The notes beneath the pieces are model-generated. The model made no database searches and was not told where the DNA came from. It saw only the letters and a list, made by a program, of their open reading frames with translations. The translations under genes were made by a program, and so were the position numbers. Below are positions 44,714 to 53,085 of a DNA stretch of 64,000 bases, one piece after another (position 1 is the first letter of the stretch; the number at the start of each line of letters is the position of its first letter). The stretch lies in NCBI RefSeq assembly GCF_032248455.1, contig NZ_JAVTTP010000001.1:4128001-4192000 (forward strand), read 5' to 3'. This DNA is from Pricia mediterranea (GTDB taxonomy: Bacteria > Bacteroidota > Bacteroidia > Flavobacteriales > Flavobacteriaceae).

Positions 44714-44887
44714 AGTAGGTAGTTTTTCAAGCTGTAAGGGTTTGGTTATGAATCCCTATGAAAGGGTTATTATTTACAGTTTCTAAGCTATGCTTTTTAT
44801 TCGGTCGATGTTACAAAGAGTTGTCAAAAGCCAAATTAAGTATACGAACCCGTTCGGGATTGTGGTTACACGGTACGGAGTCTCAAA

Positions 44888-45952
44888 CTAGGCTTCGGAG
44901 TAGTATGCAAAAGCGCTGCGGAACAGTTTCGGAGGAATCTTTACATCGATGACCGGTTTGCCTATTTTGTCGAGCAGCACAAAATTGATATCCCCATGGG
45001 AATTCTTTTTGTCGAATTTTAAAAGGGATAGGATGGTCTCGATATCGGCTTCAGAGAATTTCGTTTTGGGATAGCGGTTTAAAAAGACAGCCTTAATATC
45101 CTCCAAATCGGCTTCAGGGAGTCCCGTTAATTCCTTGGACAGGTAGCCCTCCAAAATCATTCCGATAGCAATGGCTTCGCCGTGGAGTAGGGTTTCGAGG
45201 GACTCATTTTCCAAAAAGTAGGATTCCACCGCATGGCCGAGCGTATGCCCAAAATTCAATATTTTTCTCAGGTGCTGCTCGGTGGGATCTTGGAGTACGA
45301 CTTCGTTCTTGATCTTGACCGAGGTATAAATCAGGCGGTCTATATCCGAGAAATCCGAATTCGATTTCAAAACTTCCCAGTATCCGGAGTCCCGGATCAG
45401 GCCGTGCTTGAGCATTTCGGCGAATCCGCTTTTCAGTTGCCGTTGGTCGAGGGTTTTTAAAAACTCGGAAATTACAAGTACCATCTCGGGTTGGTTGATG
45501 ACCCCGACCTGATTTTTAAGGGCGCCGAGGTCCACCCCCGTCTTTCCGCCCACCGAGGCGTCGACCATGGCCAAAAGGGTAGTGGGTACATTGATAAAAG
45601 CGATTCCACGTTTAAAGGTCGAGGCCACGAAGCCCCCCAGATCGGTAATTACGCCCCCGCCAAGATTGATCAAAAGGCTTTTGCGGTCGGCGTTCCGTTC
45701 AGAGAGCTCTTCCCACAGCCGGATACAGGTCTCAATGGTCTTGTTTACTTCGCCCGAAGGGATTTCTAAGATCTCGTAATCGGAACTGTCGGATACCATG
45801 TTTTTAAAATTCCCTAGACAATCCCGTTTCGTATTTTCATCCACTAAAACGAAAATTTTAGAATAGGGGGTGGCCCTTAAATGCGCGTTGATAGCATCAT
45901 AGGCAAGTTGATTGAAATGTACTGCGTAAGAAGAGGTAGTGATGGATTCCAT
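44888..45952 (-). CDS. aroB: 3-dehydroquinate synthase
   Basis: 354 aa from MESITTSSYAV (an alternative start 12 bases upstream is equally open). The NAD-binding GGGVITDLGGFVASTFKRG (about 95-113), the zinc-ligand Glu in KSGFAEMLKHG and the two histidines of LNFGHTLGHAVE and HGEAIAIGM are present. It closes DAHP to 3-dehydroquinate in the shikimate pathway. It is alone on its strand and divergent from proline dehydrogenase. Confidence 0.95.
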   Translation of the reverse strand: MESITTSSYAVHFNQLAYDAINAHLRATPYSKIFVLVDENTKRDCLGNFKNMVSDSSDYEILEIPSGEVNKTIETCIRLWEELSERNADRKSLLINLGGGVITDLGGFVASTFKRGIAFINVPTTLLAMVDASVGGKTGVDLGALKNQVGVINQPEMVLVISEFLKTLDQRQLKSGFAEMLKHGLIRDSGYWEVLKSNSDFSDIDRLIYTSVKIKNEVVLQDPTEQHLRKILNFGHTLGHAVESYFLENESLETLLHGEAIAIGMILEGYLSKELTGLPEADLEDIKAVFLNRYPKTKFSEADIETILSLLKFDKKNSHGDINFVLLDKIGKPVIDVKIPPKLFRSAFAYYSEA

Positions 45953-46030
45953 ATTAAATTTCAAATTTTATGACCCTTGTCCCATTGATTCACTGGGTAT
46001 CCAATGGCAAAATAAAGCTAAAATATTGTG

Positions 46031-46060
46031 TTGGAATCCAAATTTCAGTCTTTATCTTTG
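46031..46060 (+). promoter_or_regulatory. Strong consensus promoter of the proline dehydrogenase gene
   Basis: TTG (46031-46033), 19 bases, TATCTTTG (46053-46060): the clearest -33/-7 match in the window. The ATG used is at 46083. Confidence 0.7.
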
Positions 46061-46082
46061 ATAGCAAGACAAATTGCTGGAA

Positions 46083-47249
46083 ATGAAGAAAATTTTTGAG
46101 GATACCGAGACCGCTTTTGCCCTAAAATCGGATTCGGAACTGGAACGTGCCTATTTTTTGTTCCGAATGATTGCCAACGAACCTTTGGTGCGCATTGGGT
46201 CGGCCATTACCAATTTTGCCTTTAAGGCCCATCTCCCCGTAGATAATCTGATCCGTGCTACCGTATTCGACCACTTTTGTGGGGGCGTCAACGAACTCGA
46301 CTGCTTGCCCACTGTGGACAAAATGTACGCCAAGAATGTCCATTCGGTACTCGACTACTCCGTAGAGGGTAAAAATACAGAGCATCCCTTGGATTTGACG
46401 TTGGAAGTGGTCATCAAAGTGCTTGACTTCGTCAAGGAAAAAGACGCCATTCCCTTCGCTGTTTTTAAACCGACGGGCTACGGTCGCTTCGCCCTTTTTA
46501 AAAAAATAGGTGAGGGGAAATCCCTTAGTAAAAAGGAGCAGGCCGAGTGGGACAGGGTTGTGGCCCGTTTCGACAAAACCTGTAAAAAAGCCCATGAACT
46601 CGATGTGTCCCTATTAATCGATTCCGAGGAAAGCTGGATGCAAGATGCCGCGGATGCCTTGGTCGAGGAGATGATGCGTAAGTACAACAAGAAAAAGACC
46701 ATCGTTTTCAACACGCTTCAAATGTACCGTTGGGACCGAATGGACTATCTCAAAAACCTCCATGCCATAGCGGAACGAGATGGATTTAAAGTTGGTATCA
46801 AGGCCGTGCGGGGCGCGTATATGGAGAAAGAGAACGAACGCGCCGAGGAAAAGGGATATGCCAGCCCCATTTGCGCGTCCAAAAAGGAGACCGATGCCAA
46901 TTTTGACAAGGCCATAGCGTATATGGTCAACAATCTGGACACGATTTCCCTCTTTGCCGGGACCCATAACGAAAATAGCTGCTACCACTTGATGGAGCTT
47001 ATGGAAGAAAAAAATATTGCCCACAACGATTCCCGAATTTGGTTTGGTCAGCTATACGGGATGAGCGATCACATTTCCTTCAACCTGGCCGCAGAAGGGT
47101 ACAATGTCGCCAAATATCTTCCCTTTGGTCCCGTTCGGGACGTAATGCCCTATCTGATCCGGCGTGCCGACGAGAACACCTCGGTGGCCGGCCAGACCAG
47201 CAGGGAGCTTTCGTTGTTGAAAAGAGAGCGGAAGCGGCGGGAGATTTGA
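46083..47249 (+). CDS. Proline dehydrogenase
   Basis: 388 aa from the ATG; a TTG three codons upstream is also open. Monofunctional PutA-PRODH barrel. The FAD- and substrate-binding signatures are VRGAYMEKENERAEEKG (about 248-264) and the C-terminal RRADENTSVAGQTSREL with the conserved Arg-Arg pair. It oxidises proline to pyrroline-5-carboxylate and passes electrons to quinone. The P5C dehydrogenase gene is not in the window. Confidence 0.93.
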   Translation: MKKIFEDTETAFALKSDSELERAYFLFRMIANEPLVRIGSAITNFAFKAHLPVDNLIRATVFDHFCGGVNELDCLPTVDKMYAKNVHSVLDYSVEGKNTEHPLDLTLEVVIKVLDFVKEKDAIPFAVFKPTGYGRFALFKKIGEGKSLSKKEQAEWDRVVARFDKTCKKAHELDVSLLIDSEESWMQDAADALVEEMMRKYNKKKTIVFNTLQMYRWDRMDYLKNLHAIAERDGFKVGIKAVRGAYMEKENERAEEKGYASPICASKKETDANFDKAIAYMVNNLDTISLFAGTHNENSCYHLMELMEEKNIAHNDSRIWFGQLYGMSDHISFNLAAEGYNVAKYLPFGPVRDVMPYLIRRADENTSVAGQTSRELSLLKRERKRREI

Positions 47250-47326
47250 TGGGAGGCTGGAGTTGGACCGTTGCTGGTAAGTCGATGTATTTAAGGTTCA
47301 GGTCGCGCTACGAGGCCGTTCAAGGT

Positions 47327-47713
47327 TTAAGGTATTAAAATAAGCTCTTCTACAGTGGCCTTTTCACGACAATTCCTGACCTTGAGCACTGCCGTTCTTT
47401 CTTTAAGGAGCCCCTCTATAAAATAAGTTTTACACGTATCCGATCGAGTGTCGCTTCTTCCGAAATCGACGTCGCCATCATTTAGGAATCCTACGATATC
47501 GAGCGAGTCCAGTTGTTTCTCCGCCAACATCGTGTTTATGCTTTCGGAATACGACAATGATTTAGAGCGGATATCCTTCAAGGTGCGACAGTTAGGAAAA
47601 TAGCAGAATTCTGCACCGGTCTCTTCTGATTTCTTTTTAAGGAATAGGGTGAGAAAAACGATTCCGATCGATAATCCAACGAGGTAGAATCCCAAACGTT
47701 TTAAAAAGGCCAT
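47327..47713 (-). CDS. Single-pass membrane protein, DUF4258-like
   Basis: 128 aa. One N-terminal membrane helix (GFYLVGLSIGIVFLTLFLKKK), then a small soluble domain with FCYFPNCRTLKDIRSK and a later CKTYFIEGLLKERTAVLKVRNCREKATVEEL. The arrangement of beta hairpins and paired cysteines recalls DUF4258, but this is a weak call. It is conserved in flavobacteria as I recall; function unknown. Between it and the proline dehydrogenase stop is a short stretch of degenerate GTTCAAGG/TTTAAGG repeats. Confidence 0.6.
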   Translation of the reverse strand: MAFLKRLGFYLVGLSIGIVFLTLFLKKKSEETGAEFCYFPNCRTLKDIRSKSLSYSESINTMLAEKQLDSLDIVGFLNDGDVDFGRSDTRSDTCKTYFIEGLLKERTAVLKVRNCREKATVEELILIP

Positions 47714-47774
47714 ATAAAGGTAAGTTATTGATCTAGTTGTTAATAATTTAGGGTCCGGTGGGTCGGCAGTGTTC

Positions 47775-48686
47775 TCAAACCATTATCGAGACCCCGTCTG
47801 CCTTCCAGTTTTGATCTTCTTCGAAATAAAAATCGATGCGACCCAGATTAATTCCGAAGCAACCGACTTGATTCACCAGTATTTCGCGACCTTTCGAATT
47901 CTTGACGATGGTCGGTCGCTTTAAAAATGTATGGGTATGCCCTCCGATGATAAGATCGGTAAAGCGGGTTTTGGCTGCAAGCCCCAAATCACTCGGCTTG
48001 TTCTTATTTCCATAATTGTATCCGAGATGCGAAAGGCAAATAATCAACTGGCAATTTTCGTTCTCCTCCAACCGACGTTCCGTGTCCAACGCCACTTCAT
48101 ACGGATCAAGATATTCGGTTTCTTTGTACATTCTTTTATCGACCAAGCCTTCCAACCCGATACCCAAGCCATAGACCCCGACTTTGACCCCGTTTACAAC
48201 GTAGGTCATATAGGCGGGCACACGTCCGTCCATTATAGTATTCCTGAAATCGTAATTGGCCGAAAGTAAATCGAATTCCGCATTCGGCATTTGTGCCAAG
48301 AGACCTTCGATTCCATTGTCGAAATCATGGTTGCCTATTGTGGCGGCGTCGTATTTCAGCTTGCTCATTAACTTGAATTCGAGCTCTCCCCCGTAAAAGT
48401 TGAAATAGGGAGTACCTTGAAAAATATCACCGGCATCGAACAATAAGGTATTCGGGTTTTCCTTACGGATGTCGTCCACCAAGGTGGCTCGCCGTGCCAA
48501 TCCCCCAAGATTTGGGAATTCGGAATGGCTTTCGGGAAACGGGTCGATATGGCTGTGCACGTCATTGGTGTGCAGGATGGTGATGTGCTTTTCCGAATTA
48601 CCAAAGCAGGAATTCAGGGATAGTCCGCCTAAGCCCGCCAAAGCGGTCGAAGCGGCACTCTGTTTGATAAAACTTCTTCTTCTCAT
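47775..48686 (-). CDS. 5'-nucleotidase/UshA-type metallophosphoesterase domain protein (Tat-exported)
   Basis: 303 aa. The N-terminus is a twin-arginine signal (RRRSFIKQSAASTALAGLGG). The metallophosphoesterase motifs follow in order: ILHTNDVHSHID, DAGDIFQGT, GNHDFDNG, CLSHLGY and GGHTH, giving the full two-metal site. The C-terminal substrate domain of UshA is missing here and is encoded by the adjacent upstream gene (48756-49517). The product likely cleaves nucleotide phosphates in the periplasm. Confidence 0.88.
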   Translation of the reverse strand: MRRRSFIKQSAASTALAGLGGLSLNSCFGNSEKHITILHTNDVHSHIDPFPESHSEFPNLGGLARRATLVDDIRKENPNTLLFDAGDIFQGTPYFNFYGGELEFKLMSKLKYDAATIGNHDFDNGIEGLLAQMPNAEFDLLSANYDFRNTIMDGRVPAYMTYVVNGVKVGVYGLGIGLEGLVDKRMYKETEYLDPYEVALDTERRLEENENCQLIICLSHLGYNYGNKNKPSDLGLAAKTRFTDLIIGGHTHTFLKRPTIVKNSKGREILVNQVGCFGINLGRIDFYFEEDQNWKADGVSIMV

Positions 48687-48755
48687 AAAAATACGCTATG
48701 GAAGCGGGTCGTCAATGCTGGATTATTGCCATCACACCAATCTCCACTTTCTCCC

Positions 48756-49517
48756 TTATTCCAATTTATAGAATCGATCGTCCACGACCGGTGCGATAGT
48801 ATCGACCTTCTTAAAATAATCGATCATGGCGTTACGGACCTTATAATCGATTAGGGTCGAATGTTCCGCATCCTTAAAAAATACCATATTGTCCCCACCG
48901 TTGAGCAGATAGTCCGATGTAGCGACATTATAGCTGCGATCATTATCCAATGGCCTGCCCTGGATTCGGATGGATTGGATCTTATTTTCTTGATCCAGAA
49001 TTACCTGCAGGCCCGATATGGGATGCGGCCGTCCGTAATCACGAAGATAAAGAACGAGTTTCTTAACGGTCTCTCCGTTGAGCTGCGCCACAACAATCGA
49101 GTTTTCAAAGGGCATCACCTCGTAGGCGCTGCGGGCGGTCACCGGACCCTTTGAAATAATCGAACGGATGCCTCCGTGGTTCAGGAGCACGAAGTCAATA
49201 CTTTCTCCCGTGCGGGACCTAAAAATGGGTTGCGCTTCGGCCAAAACGATATCGGCCAAAAGGTTGCCTGCACTAGAGTTGTAGGGACCATCGGACTTCG
49301 ATATCGTAGCAGGGGAGTAGGCCAGGACACTATCCAGCACGGCGTCTATACGCTTTCGGTAAGGAGATACGAAACTGTCAACTGAATCGGAAGGTCGAAT
49401 CGATGTCCCTATCTCGATCTGTCGGCCTTCAATTTTCGCGTTATGGGCCGCATCCTGACAAGCGAAAACAAAAACTAATGTTAGGAATGCAACAAAATGT
49501 TTAATTTTTAAACGCAT
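48756..49517 (-). CDS. 5'-nucleotidase C-terminal domain lipoprotein
   Basis: 253 aa. Lipoprotein signal with cysteine in LVFVFACQD (about 20). The rest matches the UshA C-terminal domain: YNSSAGNLLADIVLAEAQ, LLNHGGIRS and AYEVMPFENSIVVAQLNG, then YNVATSDYLLNGGDNM. These residues bind the nucleotide base in UshA. It has no phosphoesterase motifs. With the downstream metallophosphoesterase gene it makes a split 5'-nucleotidase, with the C-terminal part first in the operon. Confidence 0.88.
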   Translation of the reverse strand: MRLKIKHFVAFLTLVFVFACQDAAHNAKIEGRQIEIGTSIRPSDSVDSFVSPYRKRIDAVLDSVLAYSPATISKSDGPYNSSAGNLLADIVLAEAQPIFRSRTGESIDFVLLNHGGIRSIISKGPVTARSAYEVMPFENSIVVAQLNGETVKKLVLYLRDYGRPHPISGLQVILDQENKIQSIRIQGRPLDNDRSYNVATSDYLLNGGDNMVFFKDAEHSTLIDYKVRNAMIDYFKKVDTIAPVVDDRFYKLE

Positions 49518-49679
49518 GATTCCTTTTATCTTTGCGCAATAAAATAATGTGCGCGGAGTTTCTTTACATTTGTAGTGTTCGCAATCGCCGGTTAAAGGCT
49601 AAGAACTCGTCCTGACTTTATGTTAGCAGCTAAAAAATCAACTCAAGACAGGTTCTGGAAATACAAAATGTAAAAGTAC

Positions 49680-50210
49680 ATGTTTAAGGGAATAAAAGAC
49701 AAGTTCAAGTACAATTCGAGCGTTAAATTCCTAAAAAAGGAACTGGAAAAGTCCCCTCCGAAAGTAGAAAGGGAAAGTGGTATTAGCGCGGTAGGCTGTA
49801 TCGTGGATTTGGACAGTTTTCAGGATGCAGATCGGTTCTACGATTTTGTAGAGGACTATAACCTAAGGCCCAATGCGGTTAAAATTATCGGTTATAAAAG
49901 CTTCTACGATAAGAATTCGCCCTATTCGACCCCTGTTTTTTCCGATAAGGACCTCGGATGGAACGGTACCATCGAGAATAGTTATGCGTTGGAATTCCTA
50001 AGTAGGGAGTACGATCTGCTCGTCAATTATTACACCGTCGAGCATTTGCCGATACAGCTGATGAGCATCAAGACCCGGGCCCGTTTCCGAGTGGGGTTCA
50101 AAGATGTAGATCGGGTGTATAACGATTTGATACTCGACGCCCCCTTGAACGATTTTGCTACCTTTAGAAAGGAGCTCAAAAAATACCTCGGCGTCTTAAA
50201 CGAGATATAA
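49680..50210 (+). CDS. DUF6913 family protein
   Basis: 176 aa, soluble. Landmarks: [70 protein letters not shown] and [19 protein letters not shown]. The family is Bacteroidota-specific and always sits directly before dapA in flavobacteria, as I recall; function unknown. One base separates its stop from the dapA start, so the two are cotranscribed. Confidence 0.75.
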   Translation: MFKGIKDKFKYNSSVKFLKKELEKSPPKVERESGISAVGCIVDLDSFQDADRFYDFVEDYNLRPNAVKIIGYKSFYDKNSPYSTPVFSDKDLGWNGTIENSYALEFLSREYDLLVNYYTVEHLPIQLMSIKTRARFRVGFKDVDRVYNDLILDAPLNDFATFRKELKKYLGVLNEI

Positions 50211-50211
50211 T

Positions 50212-51102
50212 ATGGAAGAGTTACAAGGTACTGGCGTGGCTTTGGTCACTCCCTTTAATAAAGATTTATCCATAGATACCCGGGCGTTGACCCGTATCGT
50301 GGAACATTGTATCGATGGCGGAGTCGATTATCTGGTCGTATTGGGCACTACCGGGGAGATGGTCACCTTGAACAAGGCTGAAAAAATGCTGGTCATCGAG
50401 ACTGTGATCAAAGCCAATATGGGGCGGCTGCCTTTGGTCTTGGGCATCGGGGGCAACAGCACCTATCGCATCGTTGATGAGATCAAATCCTTCGAATCCG
50501 AACATTTTTCGGCTATCCTCTCCGTTTCGCCGTATTACAATAAGCCGACCCAAGAGGGCATCTACCAACATTTCAAAGCCCTTGCCGAGGTGACCAAAAA
50601 GCCGATCCTCATGTATAACGTTCCCGGTCGCACCGGCAGTAATATGCTTCCGGAAACCAGCTTGCGACTGGCTCGGGATTTTGAAAATATTGTGGGCATC
50701 AAGGAGGCCTCGGGAGATATCGTACAGGTACAGCAGCTTTTGCAGCGCAAGAACCGCGACTTTATGGTGATTTCCGGGGATGACATCACCGCTTTGTCCA
50801 CCGTGCTGGCCGGGGGTGCGGGGGTGATTTCCGTTTTGGGACAAGGTCTGCCCCACGAATTTTCCCGGATGATCCGTGCGGGACTGGAGCGTAAGGTCGA
50901 TGAGGCCTATCGACTGCACTACGCAATGCAGGATGGGATGGGACTTATCTTTAGGGAGGGAAACCCTGCGGGGATTAAAGCTATCTTTGAAATTATGGGC
51001 CTTTCCAGCGCCGAGGTCCGACTTCCATTGGTAGAGGCTTCCGAAGGATTAAAAAAGGATATTACAGCCTTCGTGAAACCTTTCTTAAAGATCACGGCCT
51101 AA
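50212..51102 (+). CDS. dapA: 4-hydroxy-tetrahydrodipicolinate synthase
   Basis: 296 aa, normal length. GTTGEMVTL (about 45-53) binds pyruvate and aspartate semialdehyde, the Tyr of [11 protein letters not shown] (about 104-114) is the proton relay, and the Schiff-base Lys is in [12 protein letters not shown]. It commits aspartate semialdehyde to lysine and diaminopimelate for peptidoglycan. Directly downstream of the DUF6913 gene in one operon. Confidence 0.95.
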   Translation: MEELQGTGVALVTPFNKDLSIDTRALTRIVEHCIDGGVDYLVVLGTTGEMVTLNKAEKMLVIETVIKANMGRLPLVLGIGGNSTYRIVDEIKSFESEHFSAILSVSPYYNKPTQEGIYQHFKALAEVTKKPILMYNVPGRTGSNMLPETSLRLARDFENIVGIKEASGDIVQVQQLLQRKNRDFMVISGDDITALSTVLAGGAGVISVLGQGLPHEFSRMIRAGLERKVDEAYRLHYAMQDGMGLIFREGNPAGIKAIFEIMGLSSAEVRLPLVEASEGLKKDITAFVKPFLKITA

Positions 51103-51267
51103 GACACTGATCGAGAGGCGCGGGGAATTCATTTACGATTTATACTCCATAGGCAACGACACCTCCTCGATACGAGAGTAAAGCTTCGGGATTCTTTCGT
51201 TCCAAAACATACACGGCGTGGGGCAACACCGGAAGGATCTTTTCGGCAGCCGAATTTAAGCATCTTT
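51103..51267. other. Noncoding gap after dapA
   Basis: No supported gene. The gap reaches the convergent 55-codon membrane protein gene (51268-51435), and I see no terminator hairpin within it. Confidence 0.5.
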
Positions 51268-51435
51268 TTAGTACCCAAACCGGATAACCATATCGGGACC
51301 TTTTGTAATCAACAACAGGTAGGTGGCGAAAATCAGGCTAACTACGCCTAAAAACAGTAAAAGCGCCGTAATCTTGAACCATTTAGGCATCCCGTTGAGG
51401 GAAGTGTTTTTGACAATTGTGTGATAAACATCCAT
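51268..51435 (-). CDS. Unlisted 55-aa single-pass membrane protein
   Basis: The minus strand from the ATG at 51435 to the stop at 51268 gives MDVYHTIVKNTSLNGMPKWF, then a membrane helix (residues about 22-43, ITALLLFLGVVSLIFATYLL), and the tail TKGPDMVIRFGY. The frame is closed by a clean stop. A basic pre-helix segment suggests the N-terminus faces the cytoplasm. No family recognised. It is convergent with dapA and flanked by a terminator upstream. Confidence 0.55.
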   Translation of the reverse strand: MDVYHTIVKNTSLNGMPKWFKITALLLFLGVVSLIFATYLLLITKGPDMVIRFGY

Positions 51436-51577
51436 ATTTTCATTTTAAGTGTTTGCACACATAGCATGAATTGGTAGGATGTAGGTTGTAATCGATAGAA
51501 CTTGGGGGTCTTTTATTAGTGAACAACAAAGAGAGCCATATCCCTAGCGCTTAGTATAATTTTTCGCTGAATTGCAT

Positions 51578-51615
51578 AAAAAAAGGAAGAACGGGGAGTC
51601 GATCTTCCTTTTTTT
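51578..51615. terminator. Hairpin terminator, probably bidirectional
   Basis: AAAAAAAGGAAGA (51578-51590) and its complement TCTTCCTTTTTTT (51603-51615) around a 12-base loop. A-run on one side and T-run on the other allow termination in both directions. Confidence 0.7.
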
Positions 51616-51663
51616 ATGAAATAATGGGGTTACCGCACTTTCCTTAAGAATAAGATTTAGGCC

Positions 51664-51706
51664 AAAAAAGAAGCCGCCCCGCCAAATTCAGGAAGGCTTT
51701 TTCTTT
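51664..51706 (-). terminator. Intrinsic terminator of the VWA lipoprotein gene
   Basis: On the minus strand AAAGAAAAAGCC (51706-51695) pairs with GGCTTCTTTTTT (51675-51664), 12 pairs with one mismatch and one wobble, ending in a T-run. It lies about 75 bases after the VWA stop codon. Confidence 0.65.
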
Positions 51707-51758
51707 GCAGTTCCATGGTAACAATGATTGGAACAACTTAACTTTTATTACTTTTCTT

Positions 51759-51779
51759 CTAACGCCTAACGTCTAAAGC
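51759..51779. repeat. Heptamer repeat next to the VWA gene stop
   Basis: Three units CTAACGC, CTAACGT, CTAAAGC, immediately downstream of the VWA gene stop. On the minus strand it reads as GTTAG/GCGTTAG-type units. Such tracts recur in flavobacterial intergenic regions from memory; only this copy is in the window. Confidence 0.55.
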
Positions 51780-51780
51780 C

Positions 51781-52872
51781 TTACTCACATCCCCCGGTAA
51801 ACCCGGTCGCGTTGAATTTGGTCTGTACTGCGCCCGAAAGGCTGCCTTTTTTTACCTGGATGGCCAGGTTGCTATCGCCACTACCGTCCCGTTTAGGGCT
51901 GCAGTACTCGAACAGATAAAAGCTGCTAGCGCGCTGTGAGACCCTATCGGAGATATCGTTGAACGTCGTTTCAAGCTCGTCTTTGTTGCCGGCAAAGACG
52001 CTATAGGTCTTTCCGAGGTCCGTCAAAACCTGGGTGTCGATTTCGGCACCGAGCCCGATGGTGAAAAACGAGATATTGGGGTTGGCGTTATCCACTTTTT
52101 TCTGGGCCGCTTCCTTGGTGTAGCGGGAAGCCTGATCGGTACCATCGGTAAATACCACCACCGAAGCCGCGCTGATTTTATCGTCCTTGCTGCTTTCGGC
52201 CAAAAGATTGGAAGCAATATCGGTAGATTTCACGACCGCCCCGTACAGATTGGTCGAGGGATCCTCACTAATATCCGTAGTAATACCTTCAATGGAAGCG
52301 ATAAGCTCCTGTTTAGAGGCCGTAAGGGGACTCAACTCGTGCAGTTGCTCTTCGCCGTCGAACCAGTAAATGGCCATTTTAACCGGCTCTTGAGGTGTAG
52401 CGGGCATCACGTTGTTCACGAAACTCTCACTGGCCGACTTCAGTTCTTCAAGACTCGTCTTTAATACGCTGGCGCTCAAATCGAGCACCAAAATGGTGTT
52501 ATTGCTAAAGATTTGGGAGTTCGGTGAAATTCGGGAATTCGCCTCCACTTTTGAAATGGTATTGAAACAAGCATCGTTGCGACCCTGTTCGTAGATGGTG
52601 AACTGATCCGCCGTCAATCCCGGTACAGGATTTCCATCGGTATCGGAAACCTTGAAAAACACGGAAACTTTTCCGGGCTTGGTGGTGTATTGATCTTGGA
52701 TGGAGAGTACAAGGTCGTTTTCGCCGAGTTCAAGGCAATCGTCCACCGGCTTTCCTTGGCCGAGGTCCCCGCCGGTGTTCAGGCCATAATTCACATCGTC
52801 ATCGGCATTCCCGCAGGAGATGAACAGGCTGATGGAAAAAAATAAGGCGAGAGGTTTGAGGTAGTATTTCAT
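51781..52872 (-). CDS. VWA-domain lipoprotein
   Basis: 363 aa from MKYYLKPLALFFSISLFISC, with lipobox cysteine in LFISCGNAD (Cys20). A longer frame to 52944 begins with residues unlike a signal peptide. The von Willebrand A domain (about 125-330) has the MIDAS motif DLSAS (DxSxS), then the conserved Thr and the late Asp in VVFTDGTDQ. A short N-terminal beta domain (LVLSIQDQYTTKPGKVSVFFKV) precedes it. VWA proteins bind other proteins through a metal ion; a surface adhesion or scaffold role is likely but not shown. It has its own terminator. Confidence 0.82.
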   Translation of the reverse strand: MKYYLKPLALFFSISLFISCGNADDDVNYGLNTGGDLGQGKPVDDCLELGENDLVLSIQDQYTTKPGKVSVFFKVSDTDGNPVPGLTADQFTIYEQGRNDACFNTISKVEANSRISPNSQIFSNNTILVLDLSASVLKTSLEELKSASESFVNNVMPATPQEPVKMAIYWFDGEEQLHELSPLTASKQELIASIEGITTDISEDPSTNLYGAVVKSTDIASNLLAESSKDDKISAASVVVFTDGTDQASRYTKEAAQKKVDNANPNISFFTIGLGAEIDTQVLTDLGKTYSVFAGNKDELETTFNDISDRVSQRASSFYLFEYCSPKRDGSGDSNLAIQVKKGSLSGAVQTKFNATGFTGGCE

Positions 52873-53085
52873 CGAATTGAATTTAGTTCTAGTTTCACCC
52901 AACACAACGCATTTTTTCAAGGAATAGTATAATGGCATGTGCAAATAATGTTAAAGATTGTTAAGCAAGAAGGATGGGATTTTGTAGTTTTAGGATTGAT
53001 TTTGCGGGTTGCTTTAAAGTGTAAAGACCAATGCAAATTATTAGGAATCCCAAATGGTTCACTGATACCGACTTAACTTAAATCT

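Larger units (their letters stand above)
51436..51780. other. 345-base intergenic region with two terminators and a heptamer repeat
   Basis: No gene. It contains two hairpin terminators (51578-51615 and 51664-51706) and a short heptamer repeat (51759-51779). The rest is unremarkable. Confidence 0.7.

Noticed and set aside
44840-44880. Small CCCG-TT-CGGG palindrome near aroB 3' end
   Set aside because: Too short to separate from chance and no T-run.
51110-51260. Open stretch reading ALLSYRGGVVAYGV on the minus strand
   Set aside because: No start codon in a sensible position and it overlaps alternatives; the frame could be chance.
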